Assembly: GCF_031195445.1 (NCBI RefSeq)
Contig: NZ_CP133480.1
Coordinates: forward strand, 1,908,001-1,972,000
Direction: 5' to 3'
Length of the DNA: 64,000 nt
Origin: Acuticoccus sp. MNP-M23
GTDB taxonomy: Bacteria; Pseudomonadota; Alphaproteobacteria; Rhizobiales; Amorphaceae
Shown here: in pieces, positions 42,595 through 52,120 of the stretch
Position numbering within the stretch: the stretch's first letter is position 1
Layout: each line of letters opens with the position of its first letter
Notes under the pieces: generated by a model
The model's input: only the letters and a program-made list of their open reading frames with translations
What the model was told of the DNA's origin: nothing
Databases searched by the model: none
Program-made: the position numbers and the translations under genes

Positions 42595-42712
42595 GGTGGT
42601 GCGCGCATCGCGCATCAGGCCGTGCTCGGTGCCGTTTATCCTGAGCGTAACCGGAATGGGTTCAGCGCCTTCGGCGGCCTCGCCCCCATCGCCGCGCATG
42701 TCTCTACCGCGA
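42595..42712 (-). pseudogene. N-terminal fragment of a molybdenum-hydroxylase 2Fe-2S subunit
   Basis: On the minus strand a frame reads GAEPIPVTLRINGTEHGL and RDARTT, matching the beginning of the small iron-sulfur subunit of xanthine/aldehyde dehydrogenases (VTLxVNG...DxRTTLL). The similarity stops at about 42595 and no cysteine motifs follow. It is a short scar between the glycosyltransferase cluster and the kinase remnant; the rest of 42511-42837 holds nothing I recognise. Confidence 0.4.
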
Positions 42713-42837
42713 TCCCTGTCAGCGTGATGACGCCTGCCGAAGCGGAACATCCCCCAAACGCCAAAGGGTGGACTCAGTCGCTCAGGAGTCGGGGAAAAAG
42801 CGGAAATTTTATTCAGATCGCTGGCAGCGGGGGTCTG

Positions 42838-45596
42838 ATGCCATCCCGGACAACGCTTTCCAGACAGCTGCACGACGACGACTATCCCGGCCTTGGCAGG
42901 TATGTCTGGCGGCCTGAGGATGGAAGCCTGGAGTAGTCGCCCGGCCTCGTCCAGATCTACGGGCGCAAGTCCGCGCCGACGTCGGAAGCCGAGTTCATGG
43001 CGTGCCTGCATCGTGACGACAGGTTGCGGATCGAGGGTGAGACCGAAGCATTTCTCGCCGGTGGGGCCGACAGCTACAGCCACAGCTTCCGCATTGTCCG
43101 GCCGGACGGCAACGTCCGATACGTCATCGATAGGGCGAAGATTGAACGGGATGCAGCCGGCAAGGTGATCGAGATCCACGGGCTGAACATGGATGTCACC
43201 GATTTCCCGCACCTTGCCCGCGGCTCGATGGACGAAGAGTCGAGCGCGTTGGAAGTGGAGGAAGCCGGCGCGATCCGCGCCTTGCCGCAGCACGCTCGGG
43301 TCGACGCGGCGCTGGACACATACGGTCTGGTTCTGGCCGACATCGACTACCGCGCCGGACTGGTCAGGCTGAGCGGCTTCGCGGCGCGGCTCTATGGGCT
43401 GGGCGAGGGGGAGATGACGCTGCCGCGCAGCCATGTCCATGACACGGTCCACCCAGCGGACCTTGCGGCCCTGGCCTCACAGATCGAGTCCGCGCAGGAT
43501 CCGGAGACGGGCGGCCGACTGGTTTGCGAGCATCGCATCCGTCGACCGGACGGCACAGTGCGATGGCTGCAGGTCCAGAAGCGCCTCTATTTTCATACTT
43601 GCGACGGTGAGCGTCGACCCGAGCGCGGCGTCCTCGCGGCAATCGACATCACCGACCGCAAGCTGGCGGAACTTGCACTGCGGGACAGCGAGGAGCGGCT
43701 CGCCCTGGCGCATGAGGTCGCGGGGATAGGCACATGGGACATCTACCTCACGGTCGGTCGCAGCGACTGGACCCGAGGTTTGTACGGCCTGCTGGGGATC
43801 GATCCATCGACGCCGGCATCGCCGGATCTGTTCTTCGAAAGGGTCCATCCCGAAGACGTCGCCGGACTGCGACAAGCCTTCGAGACCGCAATTGCCGAGA
43901 GATCGGTTTTCGAGGCTGAGTTCCGTGTGCTCACCGAAGACGGCGGCGTGCGGTACTTTGTCGGTCATGGCCGTGTGGTGAAGGAGAAGGCCGGCCAGGC
44001 CAACCGGATGGTCGGTGTGAACTACGACGTCGCCGGCCGCAAGGTCGCCGAGATGCACCTGCGCGAGAGTGACACCTGGTTGCGCCAGACCAGCGAAGCG
44101 GCCGGATTTGGCGTGCACCAGTTGGACGTTGCGCGCCAGGAGGCTCTCTGGTCGCAGCAAACGCACGCTATCCTCGGAACGTCAGGCGATGGACCGGTGG
44201 ATCTGGAGCAGGTCCTCGAGACGGTGCATCCTGATGATCGCGAGCGGGTCCAGTCCGAGATGGCGGCGATCCAGCGCCGCGTTGGTGCCTACGAGCTCGA
44301 GTGCCGGATCGTGAGGCCCGACGGCACCATGCCTGGGTGCTGGACCGTGGTGAGGCATTGGCGCCGATCGATCCCCGGACGGGCCGTGTCGCGCGTCACC
44401 GGCACCCGGATCGACATCACCGACCGCAGGGGCGTCGAGGAGCGGCTGCGCACGGCAAACCACTCCCTTCGTTACATAATCGAGGAATCCCTCTTCGGCC
44501 CCTACACCGTCGACGCCGATTTCCGGCTGGTGCAGGTCAGCCGGGGTGCGAAGGCATTTTTCGGGAATATATCCCCGCTGATCGGCCGAGATTTCGCCGA
44601 GGTTGTGCGGCTGATCTGGAGAGAGCCGTTCGCGTCCGAAGCCATCGTGAGGTTCCGAGAAACGCTCCCCCCTTTGCCGCCGGCCGCGCACCGATGCGCT
44701 TTCACCGCGGACGAGTCGATCAGGATCGCCGTGGGTGGTCCGCCAGCTACCGCGAGAGCGTGGAAGACGTCGACCCACACACCCTTCGCCGCCCAGCGAA
44801 CGAACCGGTTGTAGAGCGTCTTGTGGGGACCGCACGCCTCGGGCGCATCCTTCCAGCGGCAACCCGACTTCAGGACATGGATGATGCCGCTGATGACCCG
44901 GCGATCATCGACTCTCGGCTTACCCCGCGTGTCGGTCGGCAGAAGTGGCGCAAGGCTCTCAAACTGCGCCTCGCTCAGCCAGAAATGCGCGTTGCTCATG
45001 GCGATCTCCCTTCGGAGATCGTGGAATCAGATCCGTCTTAACGGATCGTGTTAATGGGTCCTGAGCCTAGGCAAACCGCATCGCGAAGCCCGGAGAACTT
45101 CATGGAGCGGTTCAGCGAACGTGTCCGCGCGCTCGCCACGAACCAGGACGTGCTGGTGAAGTCAGAGTGGAAGTCCGCCGATCTTTCTAACCTGATCCGC
45201 GCTCAGCTGGCTCATTTCGAGGACCTCCTCGATCGTCGCATCTCGCATCCATCTTCATGGACAGTCCATCGCCGCGATACCCACCGCGGCGGAAAGGCTC
45301 GGGATGGCGTTTCACGAGCTGGCGACCAACGCCAGCAAATACGGGGCTCTGTCGAACGATAGTGGATGCGTCCGGATCAGCTGGAAGGTCGAGGAGGGCA
45401 AGACCGGACCCTGTTTTGTCTTGCAGTGGCGCGAAGAGGATGGTCCGTCTGTTGAGCCACCGAACCTAACGGGTTTCGGCGCTATGATTACAGGCGCGCT
45501 CCTCGCGTCGGGGCTGAATGGGACAGTCGACGTCTACTACCCGCGTACCGGGTTTCAATGGTGTCTTCGCTTCCCTGTCGACGCTGTCTCGAATTA
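42838..45596 (+). pseudogene. Multi-PAS HWE-family sensor histidine kinase, disrupted
   Basis: From ATG 42838 the gene reads a PAS domain interrupted by TAG (42934-42936, in GSLE-stop-SPGLVQIYGRK where tryptophan is expected), then further PAS/PAC units: FRIVRPDGNVRYVIDRA, IRRPDGTVRWLQVQKR, FRVLTEDGGVRYFVGHGRVV and CRIVRPDGTMPG, each followed by D(I/V)T(D)R-type ends. At about 44669 it is cut by an IS5 fragment. Downstream (from about 45065) the kinase resumes with FSERVRALATNQDVLVKSEW, ADLSNLIRAQLAHFEDLLDR, a frameshift near 45250, then LGMAFHELATNASKYGALSN (HWE N-box) and NLTGFGAMITGALLASGL. The histidine box and about 150-180 residues are missing, so it cannot signal. Native length would have been over 900 residues. 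Confidence 0.83.
44670..45062 (-). mobile_element. IS5-family transposase fragment inserted in the kinase gene
   Basis: On the minus strand an orf from ATG 44999 reads MSNAHFWLSEAQFESLAPLL, GIIHVLKSGCRWKDAPEACG, PHKTLYNRFVRWAAKGVWVD and LIDSSAVKAHRCAAGGKGG, the IS5/IS427 OrfA. At about 44669 it joins kinase sequence; OrfB and the distal end are gone. The remaining end lies near 45050-45062 (GGGTCCTGAGCC). The deletion evidently removed IS and kinase DNA together. Confidence 0.8.
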
Positions 45597-45686
45597 GGGG
45601 TGTTAGACCGCGTGAAACGGCCGAGGCACTGCAGAACGCAGCAAAGGCTATGGTTCCGGCAAGTTGACGTGGAGAATGTTCGCGCC

Positions 45687-45707
45687 CAGACCCTCTCCCT
45701 CCGCCAC
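45687..45707. repeat. Right copy of the 21-bp direct repeat
   Basis: Identical over 21 bases to 2950-2970, same orientation, with the shared upstream GAGAA(T)GTT. It sits between the kinase remnant and the IS21 fragment. See the left copy for the attachment-site interpretation. Confidence 0.4.
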
Positions 45708-45843
45708 TTTGCATCCTAAGCCCTTGATTGTGGATCAGCGTGGAATAAGGACCCCGTTTCGGGGGTGATCGGCGTCCAAAAGGAACCCCGTCTGAGACGA
45801 GGGGTCACGGTGCTTCCAGGGACAATCTGGGAGCCGGATTGGG

Positions 45844-46490
45844 ATGCTGGTGGTGGAGACGGTTGCGAAGATCCGGCGCGCGTATTTCGTACAGGGCAAG
45901 GCGATCAAGGAGATCTGCCGCGAGCTTCGCCTGTCACGAAAGACGGTGCGCAAAATCCTTCGGTCTGAGGAGACGGCGTTCACGTACGAACTGAGCGTCC
46001 AGCCGCAACCCAAGCTCGGCCCGTTTACCGATGAGCTCGATCGGCTGCTCGGTGCCAATGCGGCACGCAGCAGCGCCAAGCGTGTGACGCTGATGCGGAT
46101 CTTCGAGGAACTGCGCGGGCTCGGCTACGAGGGTGGTGACGATGCGGTCCGGCGCTATGCGTCGTCTTGGCGACGGCGCGAGGGCACCGGAACAGCGGCG
46201 GCATTCGTCCCGCTGAGCTTCGACCCCGGCGAGGCGTACCAGTTCGACTGGAGCCACGGACAAGTGCCGAACGGCGGAACGACCGTCACCATCAGGCGAG
46301 CGCACATGCGGTTGTGCCATAGCCGCATGCCGTTCGTTCGCGCCTATCCGCGCGAGACGCAGGAGATGGTGTAGGGCGCCCACGACAAGGGCTTCGCGTT
46401 CTTCAAGGTCGCCTGCACGAGAGGCATCTACGACAACATGAAGACCGCGGTGGACGCGATCTTCGCCGGCAAGGACCGCGCCTGCAACCG
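45844..46490 (+). pseudogene. IS21-family transposase IstA, 5' fragment
   Basis: From ATG 45844: VAKIRRAYFVQGKAIKEICR, ELRLSRKTVRKILRSEET (helix-turn-helix), LMRIFEELRGLGYEGGDDAV and FDPGEAYQFDWSHGQVPNGG with the first catalytic aspartate (QFDWSH). A TAG at 46372-46374 interrupts it; the frame continues AHDKGFAFFKVACTRGIYDN, MKTAVDAIFAGKDRACNR and ends abruptly at about 46490 in an MFS fragment. IstB is absent. The sequence from about 45730 (TGTGGATCAGCGTGGAATAA) is probably the left IS21 terminus. Confidence 0.85.
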
Positions 46491-46662
46491 CCGCTCTGGT
46501 GATCCAGTTGAGCGCCGTCGGCGTGCCGCCCAGATCAGCGCTAATGGACGGTGTCGCGACAGCGCCCCCGACAAAGCTGAGCGGCAGGATCAATGCGGCG
46601 AGGCAGACTGCGAACAGCACCTGTGACTTGCCGGCTGGGTGGGTGATTGTCCGATCGACCAT
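46490..46662 (-). pseudogene. N-terminal fragment of an MFS transporter
   Basis: From ATG 46662 on the minus strand: GKSQVLFAVCLAALILPLSF, VGGAVATPSISADLGG and TPTALNWITRA, the first helix and loop of a drug-efflux-type MFS protein (ATPSI...ALNWI). It is truncated by the IS21 fragment after about 57 residues. It is divergent from the LysR remnant 120 bases away, presumably once its regulatory partner. Confidence 0.72.
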
Positions 46663-46781
46663 GATTGCACCTCCATGCGGCATCGGGTTCAGGCCGCAGC
46701 GCAGACTTATTGCGGAGGGTTTGGTCGATAAACCGGCTGTCGTTCCGTTGATTGCGGACGAAAAGTCCTTAAATCGGCGAT

Positions 46782-47316
46782 ATGGATCGCATCAGCACCT
46801 TCGCGTCGTTTGTGGACGCGGCGGATCATCTGAGTTTCGTGAAGGCTGGGCGCGCGCTTGGGATTTCGGCATCCGCCGTCGGCAAGAACGTCGCCCGGTT
46901 GGAGGACAGTCTCGGAACCCGGCTGTTTCACCGCACGACCAGACGGATATCGCTGACCGACGAAGGCGCCCTGTTTCATGAGCGTTGCGGCCGTGTCCTC
47001 GACGACCTGCACAAGGCCGAGGCGCTCGTCTCGGGCCGCGCCGGCGGGCCGCAGACCATCGCCGTTGACCTGCAACAACATGGAAGCCCTGCGCGGGGCT
47101 GCCATCGCGGGGCTCGGCATCGCCTATATGCCGGACTTCCTGGCGACGGATGCGCTCGCCGCGGGGACGCTGCGCCGGGTGCTGGACGCGCACATCGCGG
47201 ATCCCGGCCAGTTCAGCATCCTGTGGTCGTCCAGCCGACATCTCTCCCCTCGACTGAGAGCCTTTATCGACCACACCGCAGCGACCCTGTTTAACGCTGA
47301 GTCAGGGAACTCGTAG
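46782..47316 (+). pseudogene. LysR-type regulator with large internal deletion
   Basis: The N-terminal helix-turn-helix is intact: ISTFASFVDAADHLSFVKAG, RALGISASAVGKNVARLEDS, LGTRLFHRTTRRISLTDEGA. After about residue 95 (GGPQTIAVDL) the frame breaks and the sequence resumes in another frame with the C-terminal end of the effector domain: MEALRGAAIAGLGIAYMPDF, LATDALAAGTLRRVLDAHIA and LSPRLRAFIDHTAATLF. About 120 residues of the effector domain are missing. It could still produce a DNA-binding stub. Confidence 0.8.
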
Positions 47317-47396
47317 CCTCGCACAGGTGACACGAAGCCCCTCGCGGATCACCCCGCACCCGAGGCTCAATGGCAGATGATCCGGCGGCTGGCACC

Positions 47397-48311
47397 TCAT
47401 GGGTACGGCATGGCGAGCGCGCGCGGTGCGTTCTGGCGGCCGACCAGCCCTGCAACGGCGAGGAAGGCCAGAAGGTAGGGCAGCATGATGAGAAGCGCAT
47501 TCGGCGCCTCGATGCCGAGCGCCGGAAGCTGGAACTGAAGCGCCGTCGCCGCGCCGAACACGAAGCAGGCAAGGATCGTGCGCCCCAGCCGCCAGTTGCC
47601 GAAGATCACCGCCGCAATGGCAAGGTAGCCGGCGCCGCGCGTCATCCCCTCGGTGAAGGTGTGGATGTCGCCGATCGACAGGAACGCCCCACCGAGCGCG
47701 GCGATGGACCCCGTTACGAGGATCGCGCCATAGCGAAGGCGGTTCACGGAGAGGCCCGCTCCGGCGGCTGCCCGGGGCGCGTCCCCCACGGCGCGCAGCG
47801 CGACGCCGAGCCCGCTGCGGGTCATTACCCACCAGATCAGCAGCGCGATGGGGATCGCAAGATAAACGAGCCAGACCTGCTCGAACACGGCCGAGCCCAG
47901 CACCGGGAGGTCGCCGAGGCCGGGCGGCGACCACTTGTCGAAACCCGGGATGGTTTCGCGCGAGCGCGCGCCGAAAATCTCGCGATAGCCGAGCGTCGTG
48001 GCGCCGAGGACGAGAATGTTGATGCCGAGGCCGGTGACGATCTGGTTGGCCTTCAGCGTACAGGTGAGGAACGCCTGGAGGAGCGCGACGGGAAGCGCTG
48101 CCAAGACGCCGAAGAGAAGGCCGATCATCGGGTTGCCCGTCGCCCAGCTTGCGACCGCGGCGGCGAACGCGCCCGTCAGCATCATCCCTTCCAGGCTCAT
48201 GTTGAGGACGCCCGCCCGCTCCGAGACGTATTCGCCCATCGCAGCGAACAGGAGCGGTGTGGCGAGCCTGATCGTGGAGCCCAGAAAGACCGCGAGAAGC
48301 TCCCAGCTCAT
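47397..48311 (-). CDS. ABC transporter permease 2, BMP-type (nucleoside/purine-like) importer
   Basis: A 304-residue permease of the BPD_transp_2 family: GEYVSERAGVLNMSLEGMML, TGAFAAAVASWATGNPMIGL, CTLKANQIVTGLGINILVLG and VALRAVGDAPRAAAGAGLSV, the conserved coupling region. It pairs with the permease encoded just upstream, whose stop overlaps its ATG (ATGA). This is the last gene of the four-gene importer operon. Related systems (YufPQ/NupPQ) carry nucleosides. Confidence 0.92.
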   Translation of the reverse strand: MSWELLAVFLGSTIRLATPLLFAAMGEYVSERAGVLNMSLEGMMLTGAFAAAVASWATGNPMIGLLFGVLAALPVALLQAFLTCTLKANQIVTGLGINILVLGATTLGYREIFGARSRETIPGFDKWSPPGLGDLPVLGSAVFEQVWLVYLAIPIALLIWWVMTRSGLGVALRAVGDAPRAAAGAGLSVNRLRYGAILVTGSIAALGGAFLSIGDIHTFTEGMTRGAGYLAIAAVIFGNWRLGRTILACFVFGAATALQFQLPALGIEAPNALLIMLPYLLAFLAVAGLVGRQNAPRALAMPYP

Positions 48312-49357
48312 CGGACGGTCCTTCCCATGAAGAGCGCGGCACCGGCGATCGCGATCACGATGATCCCCTGCACCACCTGCACCAGGGCGGCCGGCACCGA
48401 GGCCGCCATCTCCATCGAGATTCCGCCCGAGCGCAGGAAGCCGAAGAGAAGCGCACCGGCGATGACGCCGATGACGCTGCCGCGCGCCAAAAGGCCGACG
48501 ACGAGCCCGTCGAAGCCATATCCTGAACTGAAGCCCGCCTTCAGCGACCATTGTTCGCCTTGGAGCATCATCGCGCCTGCGAGTCCGCCGAACGCGCCGG
48601 CCAGCATCAGCGCGGCGACGGTGAGCCGATCCGTCGCGATTCCCGCCCTGGCGCCGGCGACGGGATTGTAGCCGACGAGGGCGAGGCGGAAGCCGAAGGC
48701 GGTCCGGTTCAGCGCGACGGCGGTGAGGACGGCGAGCGCCAGTGCGATCGGCACCCCGATCGTCACCGGGGAGGCGTAGGACCCGGTGAGGAGCGGGATC
48801 TGCGTCGCCATCGGGATTTCGGGTGATTCGGGCAGCGTCGCGGCCGACGTCATCGGCTGGCGCAGAAGGTCCGGCGACTGGACGCACCAGTAGAGAAGCC
48901 ACACCGCAATGAAGGAGAGGAGGAGCGTGGAGATCACCTCGTTGGTGCCGACGCGCGCCTTGAGGACCCCCGCGATCCCGCCCCAAAAGGCGCCCGCCAT
49001 CGTGGCGGCAAGCATCGGCAGGATGAAGGCGAGGCCGAGCGGAAGGACATCAACCCCGGCGTGGAGCGCAACCGCCGTTGCCGCGATGCCGCCGACCGCA
49101 ATCTGCCCCTCGCCGCCGACGTTGATGAGGCCGGCCCGCGCGGCAAGCACGAAGCCGAAGCCGACGAGCGCATAGACCACCGCCCGGTTGAGCGACACGG
49201 AGATCGCGTAAGGCGAGCCGAACGCGCCGGAGGCAAACGCCTCGATGGCGCGCGGCACCGAGGCGCCCATCAGCGCAATGAGGAGAAGGCCCGCGGCAAA
49301 GGCCACGAGAACGGCCGCCACCGGGACGACGAGAGGAGCGCGCAGCGCCTGGGTCAT
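48308..49357 (-). CDS. ABC transporter permease 1, BMP-type importer
   Basis: A 349-residue permease: YALVGFGFVLAARAGLINVG, GEGQIAVGGIAATAVALHAG, LKARVGTNEVISTLLLSFIA and FGFRLALVGYNPVAGARAGI, typical of YufP-like permeases with the GEGQ motif. About ten hydrophobic segments. Overlaps by four bases with the genes on both sides (ATGA at each junction), so the operon is strongly coupled. Confidence 0.92.
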   Translation of the reverse strand: MTQALRAPLVVPVAAVLVAFAAGLLLIALMGASVPRAIEAFASGAFGSPYAISVSLNRAVVYALVGFGFVLAARAGLINVGGEGQIAVGGIAATAVALHAGVDVLPLGLAFILPMLAATMAGAFWGGIAGVLKARVGTNEVISTLLLSFIAVWLLYWCVQSPDLLRQPMTSAATLPESPEIPMATQIPLLTGSYASPVTIGVPIALALAVLTAVALNRTAFGFRLALVGYNPVAGARAGIATDRLTVAALMLAGAFGGLAGAMMLQGEQWSLKAGFSSGYGFDGLVVGLLARGSVIGVIAGALLFGFLRSGGISMEMAASVPAALVQVVQGIIVIAIAGAALFMGRTVR

Positions 49358-50991
49358 GCTTTCTGCCCCGCCATCATTGCACCGATTGCGGCGCGCTCGC
49401 CCGCGACGGCGGGCCGCGCGCCGACAATCCGCCCGCGATACATCACGAGCACACGGTCCGCGACGGCTATGAGTTCGTCGAGTTCTGAAGAGATGAGAAG
49501 CACTCCAGCGCCTTGATCGCAGGCCTCGCGGACGAGGCCATAGACAGCCTCCACGGCGCCGACATCGAGCCCGCGGGTGGGCTGTGCTGCGAGCAGGAAT
49601 TTAAGGTTCGGTGTTGTGAGTTCGCGGCCAAGCACCGCCTTTTGCTGGTTGCCGCCCGAAAGGCTTGCAAAGCGCGCGTCGGGGCCGGTGGCGCGCACGT
49701 CGAACCGGGACATCAGCGCGGCAGCCTCCTCACGCATCGCGCGGCGGTCGAGGAGACCGTGGCGGGAGAAACCGCCGAGGCGGTTGTTCAGCATGTTGTC
49801 GCCGACGGACATTTCGACAGCACAGGCGACGTGGTGGCGGTCCTCCGGCACAATTCCGACCCCGGCGCGGGTGATCGCGCGCGGCCCGCTTTCGGTCAGG
49901 TCGACGTCGCCGGCGAACCAGCGCCCGCTGCTGGCCCGCTCGAGCCCGGCGAGGATCATGCCGAGTTCGCTCTGGCCGTTGCCCTCGACACCGGCGAGCC
50001 CGACGATCTCGCCGCGGTCCACGGTGAAGGTGAGCGCATCGAGGCGCACCTTGCCGTCCGCATCGCGGTAGGTCAGCGCATCGGCCTGCATGGCCTCGCC
50101 CTGATGGGCGCGCGCCCGTGGCGGCGTGGCGGACGCGGCCGGGGTTGTCTCCCCGCCCGACATGCCGAGGGCGGACATCATCGCAGGGTCGAGGCTGTTG
50201 ACGTCGCGCTGGATCATCGCCGCGACGAGGCGGTCGATCTCCTCGCCCGGCCGCTCGGAGGTGGCGGCGATCCGGCCACCGGCAAGCACGGTCGCTCTGT
50301 CCGCGGCCCTGCGGATCTCGGCAAGCTTGTGGGTCACGAGCACAACCGCAGCGCCGGCGTCCGCCACGCGGCGGCATGTGGCAATCAGCCCGTCGATCTC
50401 GTCCGGAAGAAGCACGGCGGTCGGCTCGTCGAGGATGAGGAGTCCCGGCTCGCGCATCAGACAGCGCACGATCTCCACGCGCTGGCGCTGACCGACGGAG
50501 ATGTCGCCCACCTTGCGGAACGGCTCGATGGAGAGGCCGTACCCCTGTGCGAGCGCCACCACGCGCTCCGCCTCGCGCTTCCTGTCCAGCGCACCGAAGC
50601 CGAGGCCGAGGAGGAGGTTGTCGAGAACGGTGAGCTCTTCGGCGAGCGAGAAGTGCTGATGCACCATCGCCACGCCCTTCGACAGCGCGTCCCGAGGCCC
50701 GGTCGGTGCATAAGGCGCACCGGCGAGCATCATCGTTCCCGAGGTCGGCCGGTGGATACCGAACACGAGATTACAAAGCGTGGACTTCCCCGCGCCGTTC
50801 TCGCCGATGATGCAGTGGATCTCGCCTGTTCGAAACGCCACGTCGACATCGGCGAGCGCATCGAATGCGCCGAAACGCATGCCAATGTCATTCAGCTCGA
50901 AAAGCGGCGCCGCACTTGCGCGCGCGCCATCAGCCACGTTGGGCAGCGCCGCGGTCGTGCCGCGCGCCCCGTGCTCCTCGTCGACCCTCAA
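49354..50991 (-). CDS. ABC transporter ATP-binding protein with two ATPase domains, BMP-type importer
   Basis: A 545-residue tandem ATPase (RbsA/NupO-like). The first domain has Walker A GENGAGKSTLCNLV, signature ISVGQRQRVEIVRCLM and Walker B LLILDEPTAVL. The second has VGLAGVEGNGQSELGMILAG (degenerate Walker A, as usual), signature LSGGNQQKAVLGRELTTPNL and LLAAQPTRGLD. The start is a TTG at 50991 that overlaps the TGA of the binding-protein gene; no earlier ATG precedes the first ATPase domain. Confidence 0.92.
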   Translation of the reverse strand: MRVDEEHGARGTTAALPNVADGARASAAPLFELNDIGMRFGAFDALADVDVAFRTGEIHCIIGENGAGKSTLCNLVFGIHRPTSGTMMLAGAPYAPTGPRDALSKGVAMVHQHFSLAEELTVLDNLLLGLGFGALDRKREAERVVALAQGYGLSIEPFRKVGDISVGQRQRVEIVRCLMREPGLLILDEPTAVLLPDEIDGLIATCRRVADAGAAVVLVTHKLAEIRRAADRATVLAGGRIAATSERPGEEIDRLVAAMIQRDVNSLDPAMMSALGMSGGETTPAASATPPRARAHQGEAMQADALTYRDADGKVRLDALTFTVDRGEIVGLAGVEGNGQSELGMILAGLERASSGRWFAGDVDLTESGPRAITRAGVGIVPEDRHHVACAVEMSVGDNMLNNRLGGFSRHGLLDRRAMREEAAALMSRFDVRATGPDARFASLSGGNQQKAVLGRELTTPNLKFLLAAQPTRGLDVGAVEAVYGLVREACDQGAGVLLISSELDELIAVADRVLVMYRGRIVGARPAVAGERAAIGAMMAGQKA

Positions 50992-51950
50992 CCTTCGAGG
51001 ACTTCGATCTCACCGGAGAGGATCTTTTCCTTGATCTCCTCGATCTTGGTCTTCATCTCGTCCGTCGCGCCGCACACGATCATGTCGGACGCATCGGGCC
51101 CCATCTGAAGGCCGAACGGCTTGTAGCCGGCCTCCCACGTGCCTGCGGTGGCCTGGTCGATGGCGTACTGGACCTGATAGCCGACGCCGGTCACCGAATA
51201 GGCCGGGTAGAGCGGGTCGGTGCCGCAGCGGTCGGTGTAGCTGCCGACGATCTTGGTGTCCTCGTCCTTTGCCGCCTGCTCCATGCCGCGCAGGCCAAGG
51301 TTGAGGATGTGGTAGTGAACGTCCGCGCCCTGAGCGATGGCGGCGAGCGTTGCCTCCTTGGACTTGGCAACATCGTCAAAGTCGCCGGTGTAGGTCTCGA
51401 AGTACTTGATGTCCGGCTTGATGTAGCGGGCGCCGTTACCGAACTCGGTGCCTGCGTTGACGATGGATGGGATCTCCATGCCGCCGACGTAGGAGACCGC
51501 GCCGTTCTCCGACAGCATCGCCGCGGCGGCGCCGGCCACGAAGGCGATCTCGGCCTGCTTCACGTCGTAGCCGGCAACGTTCGGCAGTGTCTCGCCCTCG
51601 TTGCCGCCGACGATGGAGAATTTCGTGTCCGGAAAGCGTTTGGCGATCTTGAAGACGGCAGCCTGGGTCTGCCCGCCGACGCCGATGACGAGGTCGTTCT
51701 GCATGGCAAGCTGCGTGATCGCCTGCTCCATGTCGGCGTAGTTGATGTTCTCGATCATCTGCACTTCGATCTCGTCGCCGTGCTTCTCCTGCGCAGCGAC
51801 GAGGCCGTCATAACCGGATTCCATCCACCCCTTGTCCGACTTCGATCCCGGAATGAGGATGCCGACATTGAGTGCATCAGCCAGCGCCGGTGTCGCGCCG
51901 AACAGGGCAACGCAGCCAAACGCTGCAACAAGGGTCTTCGTCAGGGTCAT
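50988..51950 (-). CDS. BMP family ABC transporter substrate-binding protein
   Basis: A 320-residue periplasmic protein from ATG 51950, with signal peptide MTLTKTLVAAFGCVALFGAT ending near PALADA. The mature part reads LNVGILIPGSKSDKGWMESG, VIGVGGQTQAAVFKIAKRFP, TKFSIVGGNEGETLPNVAGY and AEIAFVAGAAAAMLSENGAV, the BMP/Med fold (PnrA-like). It is not a lipoprotein (no lipobox cysteine). Such proteins bind purine nucleosides or related ureides. First gene of the importer operon; divergent from the isochorismatase gene. Confidence 0.92.
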   Translation of the reverse strand: MTLTKTLVAAFGCVALFGATPALADALNVGILIPGSKSDKGWMESGYDGLVAAQEKHGDEIEVQMIENINYADMEQAITQLAMQNDLVIGVGGQTQAAVFKIAKRFPDTKFSIVGGNEGETLPNVAGYDVKQAEIAFVAGAAAAMLSENGAVSYVGGMEIPSIVNAGTEFGNGARYIKPDIKYFETYTGDFDDVAKSKEATLAAIAQGADVHYHILNLGLRGMEQAAKDEDTKIVGSYTDRCGTDPLYPAYSVTGVGYQVQYAIDQATAGTWEAGYKPFGLQMGPDASDMIVCGATDEMKTKIEEIKEKILSGEIEVLEG

Positions 51951-52058
51951 GGGAGCATCCTTTGATCTCGGTTCGTGAACTGCGCGGGTTTTGTCCCGGC
52001 GGGGATTTTTTTCCCGCAACTGCAAGTTAGGTGCCAAAGCGGACCATTCCGGCGCGCT

Positions 52059-52075
52059 GACGCCCCTTTGGCGTC
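52059..52075. promoter_or_regulatory. Inverted repeat in the divergent importer/hydrolase promoter region
   Basis: GACGCC-CCTTT-GGCGTC (6-base arms, 5-base spacer) lies in the 170-base gap between the BMP operon and the isochorismatase gene. It could be an operator shared by both units. No regulator gene is adjacent; the only nearby one is the gutted LysR. Confidence 0.4.
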
Positions 52076-52120
52076 GCTTTTGCATCCGCCTTCGATTGCT
52101 TGAAAGGCGGGAGAAAAAGC

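Noticed and set aside
49513-51108. 531-codon plus-strand frame opposite the BMP-type ATPase gene
   Set aside because: Antisense shadow of a gene with both Walker A and signature motifs in the minus frame.
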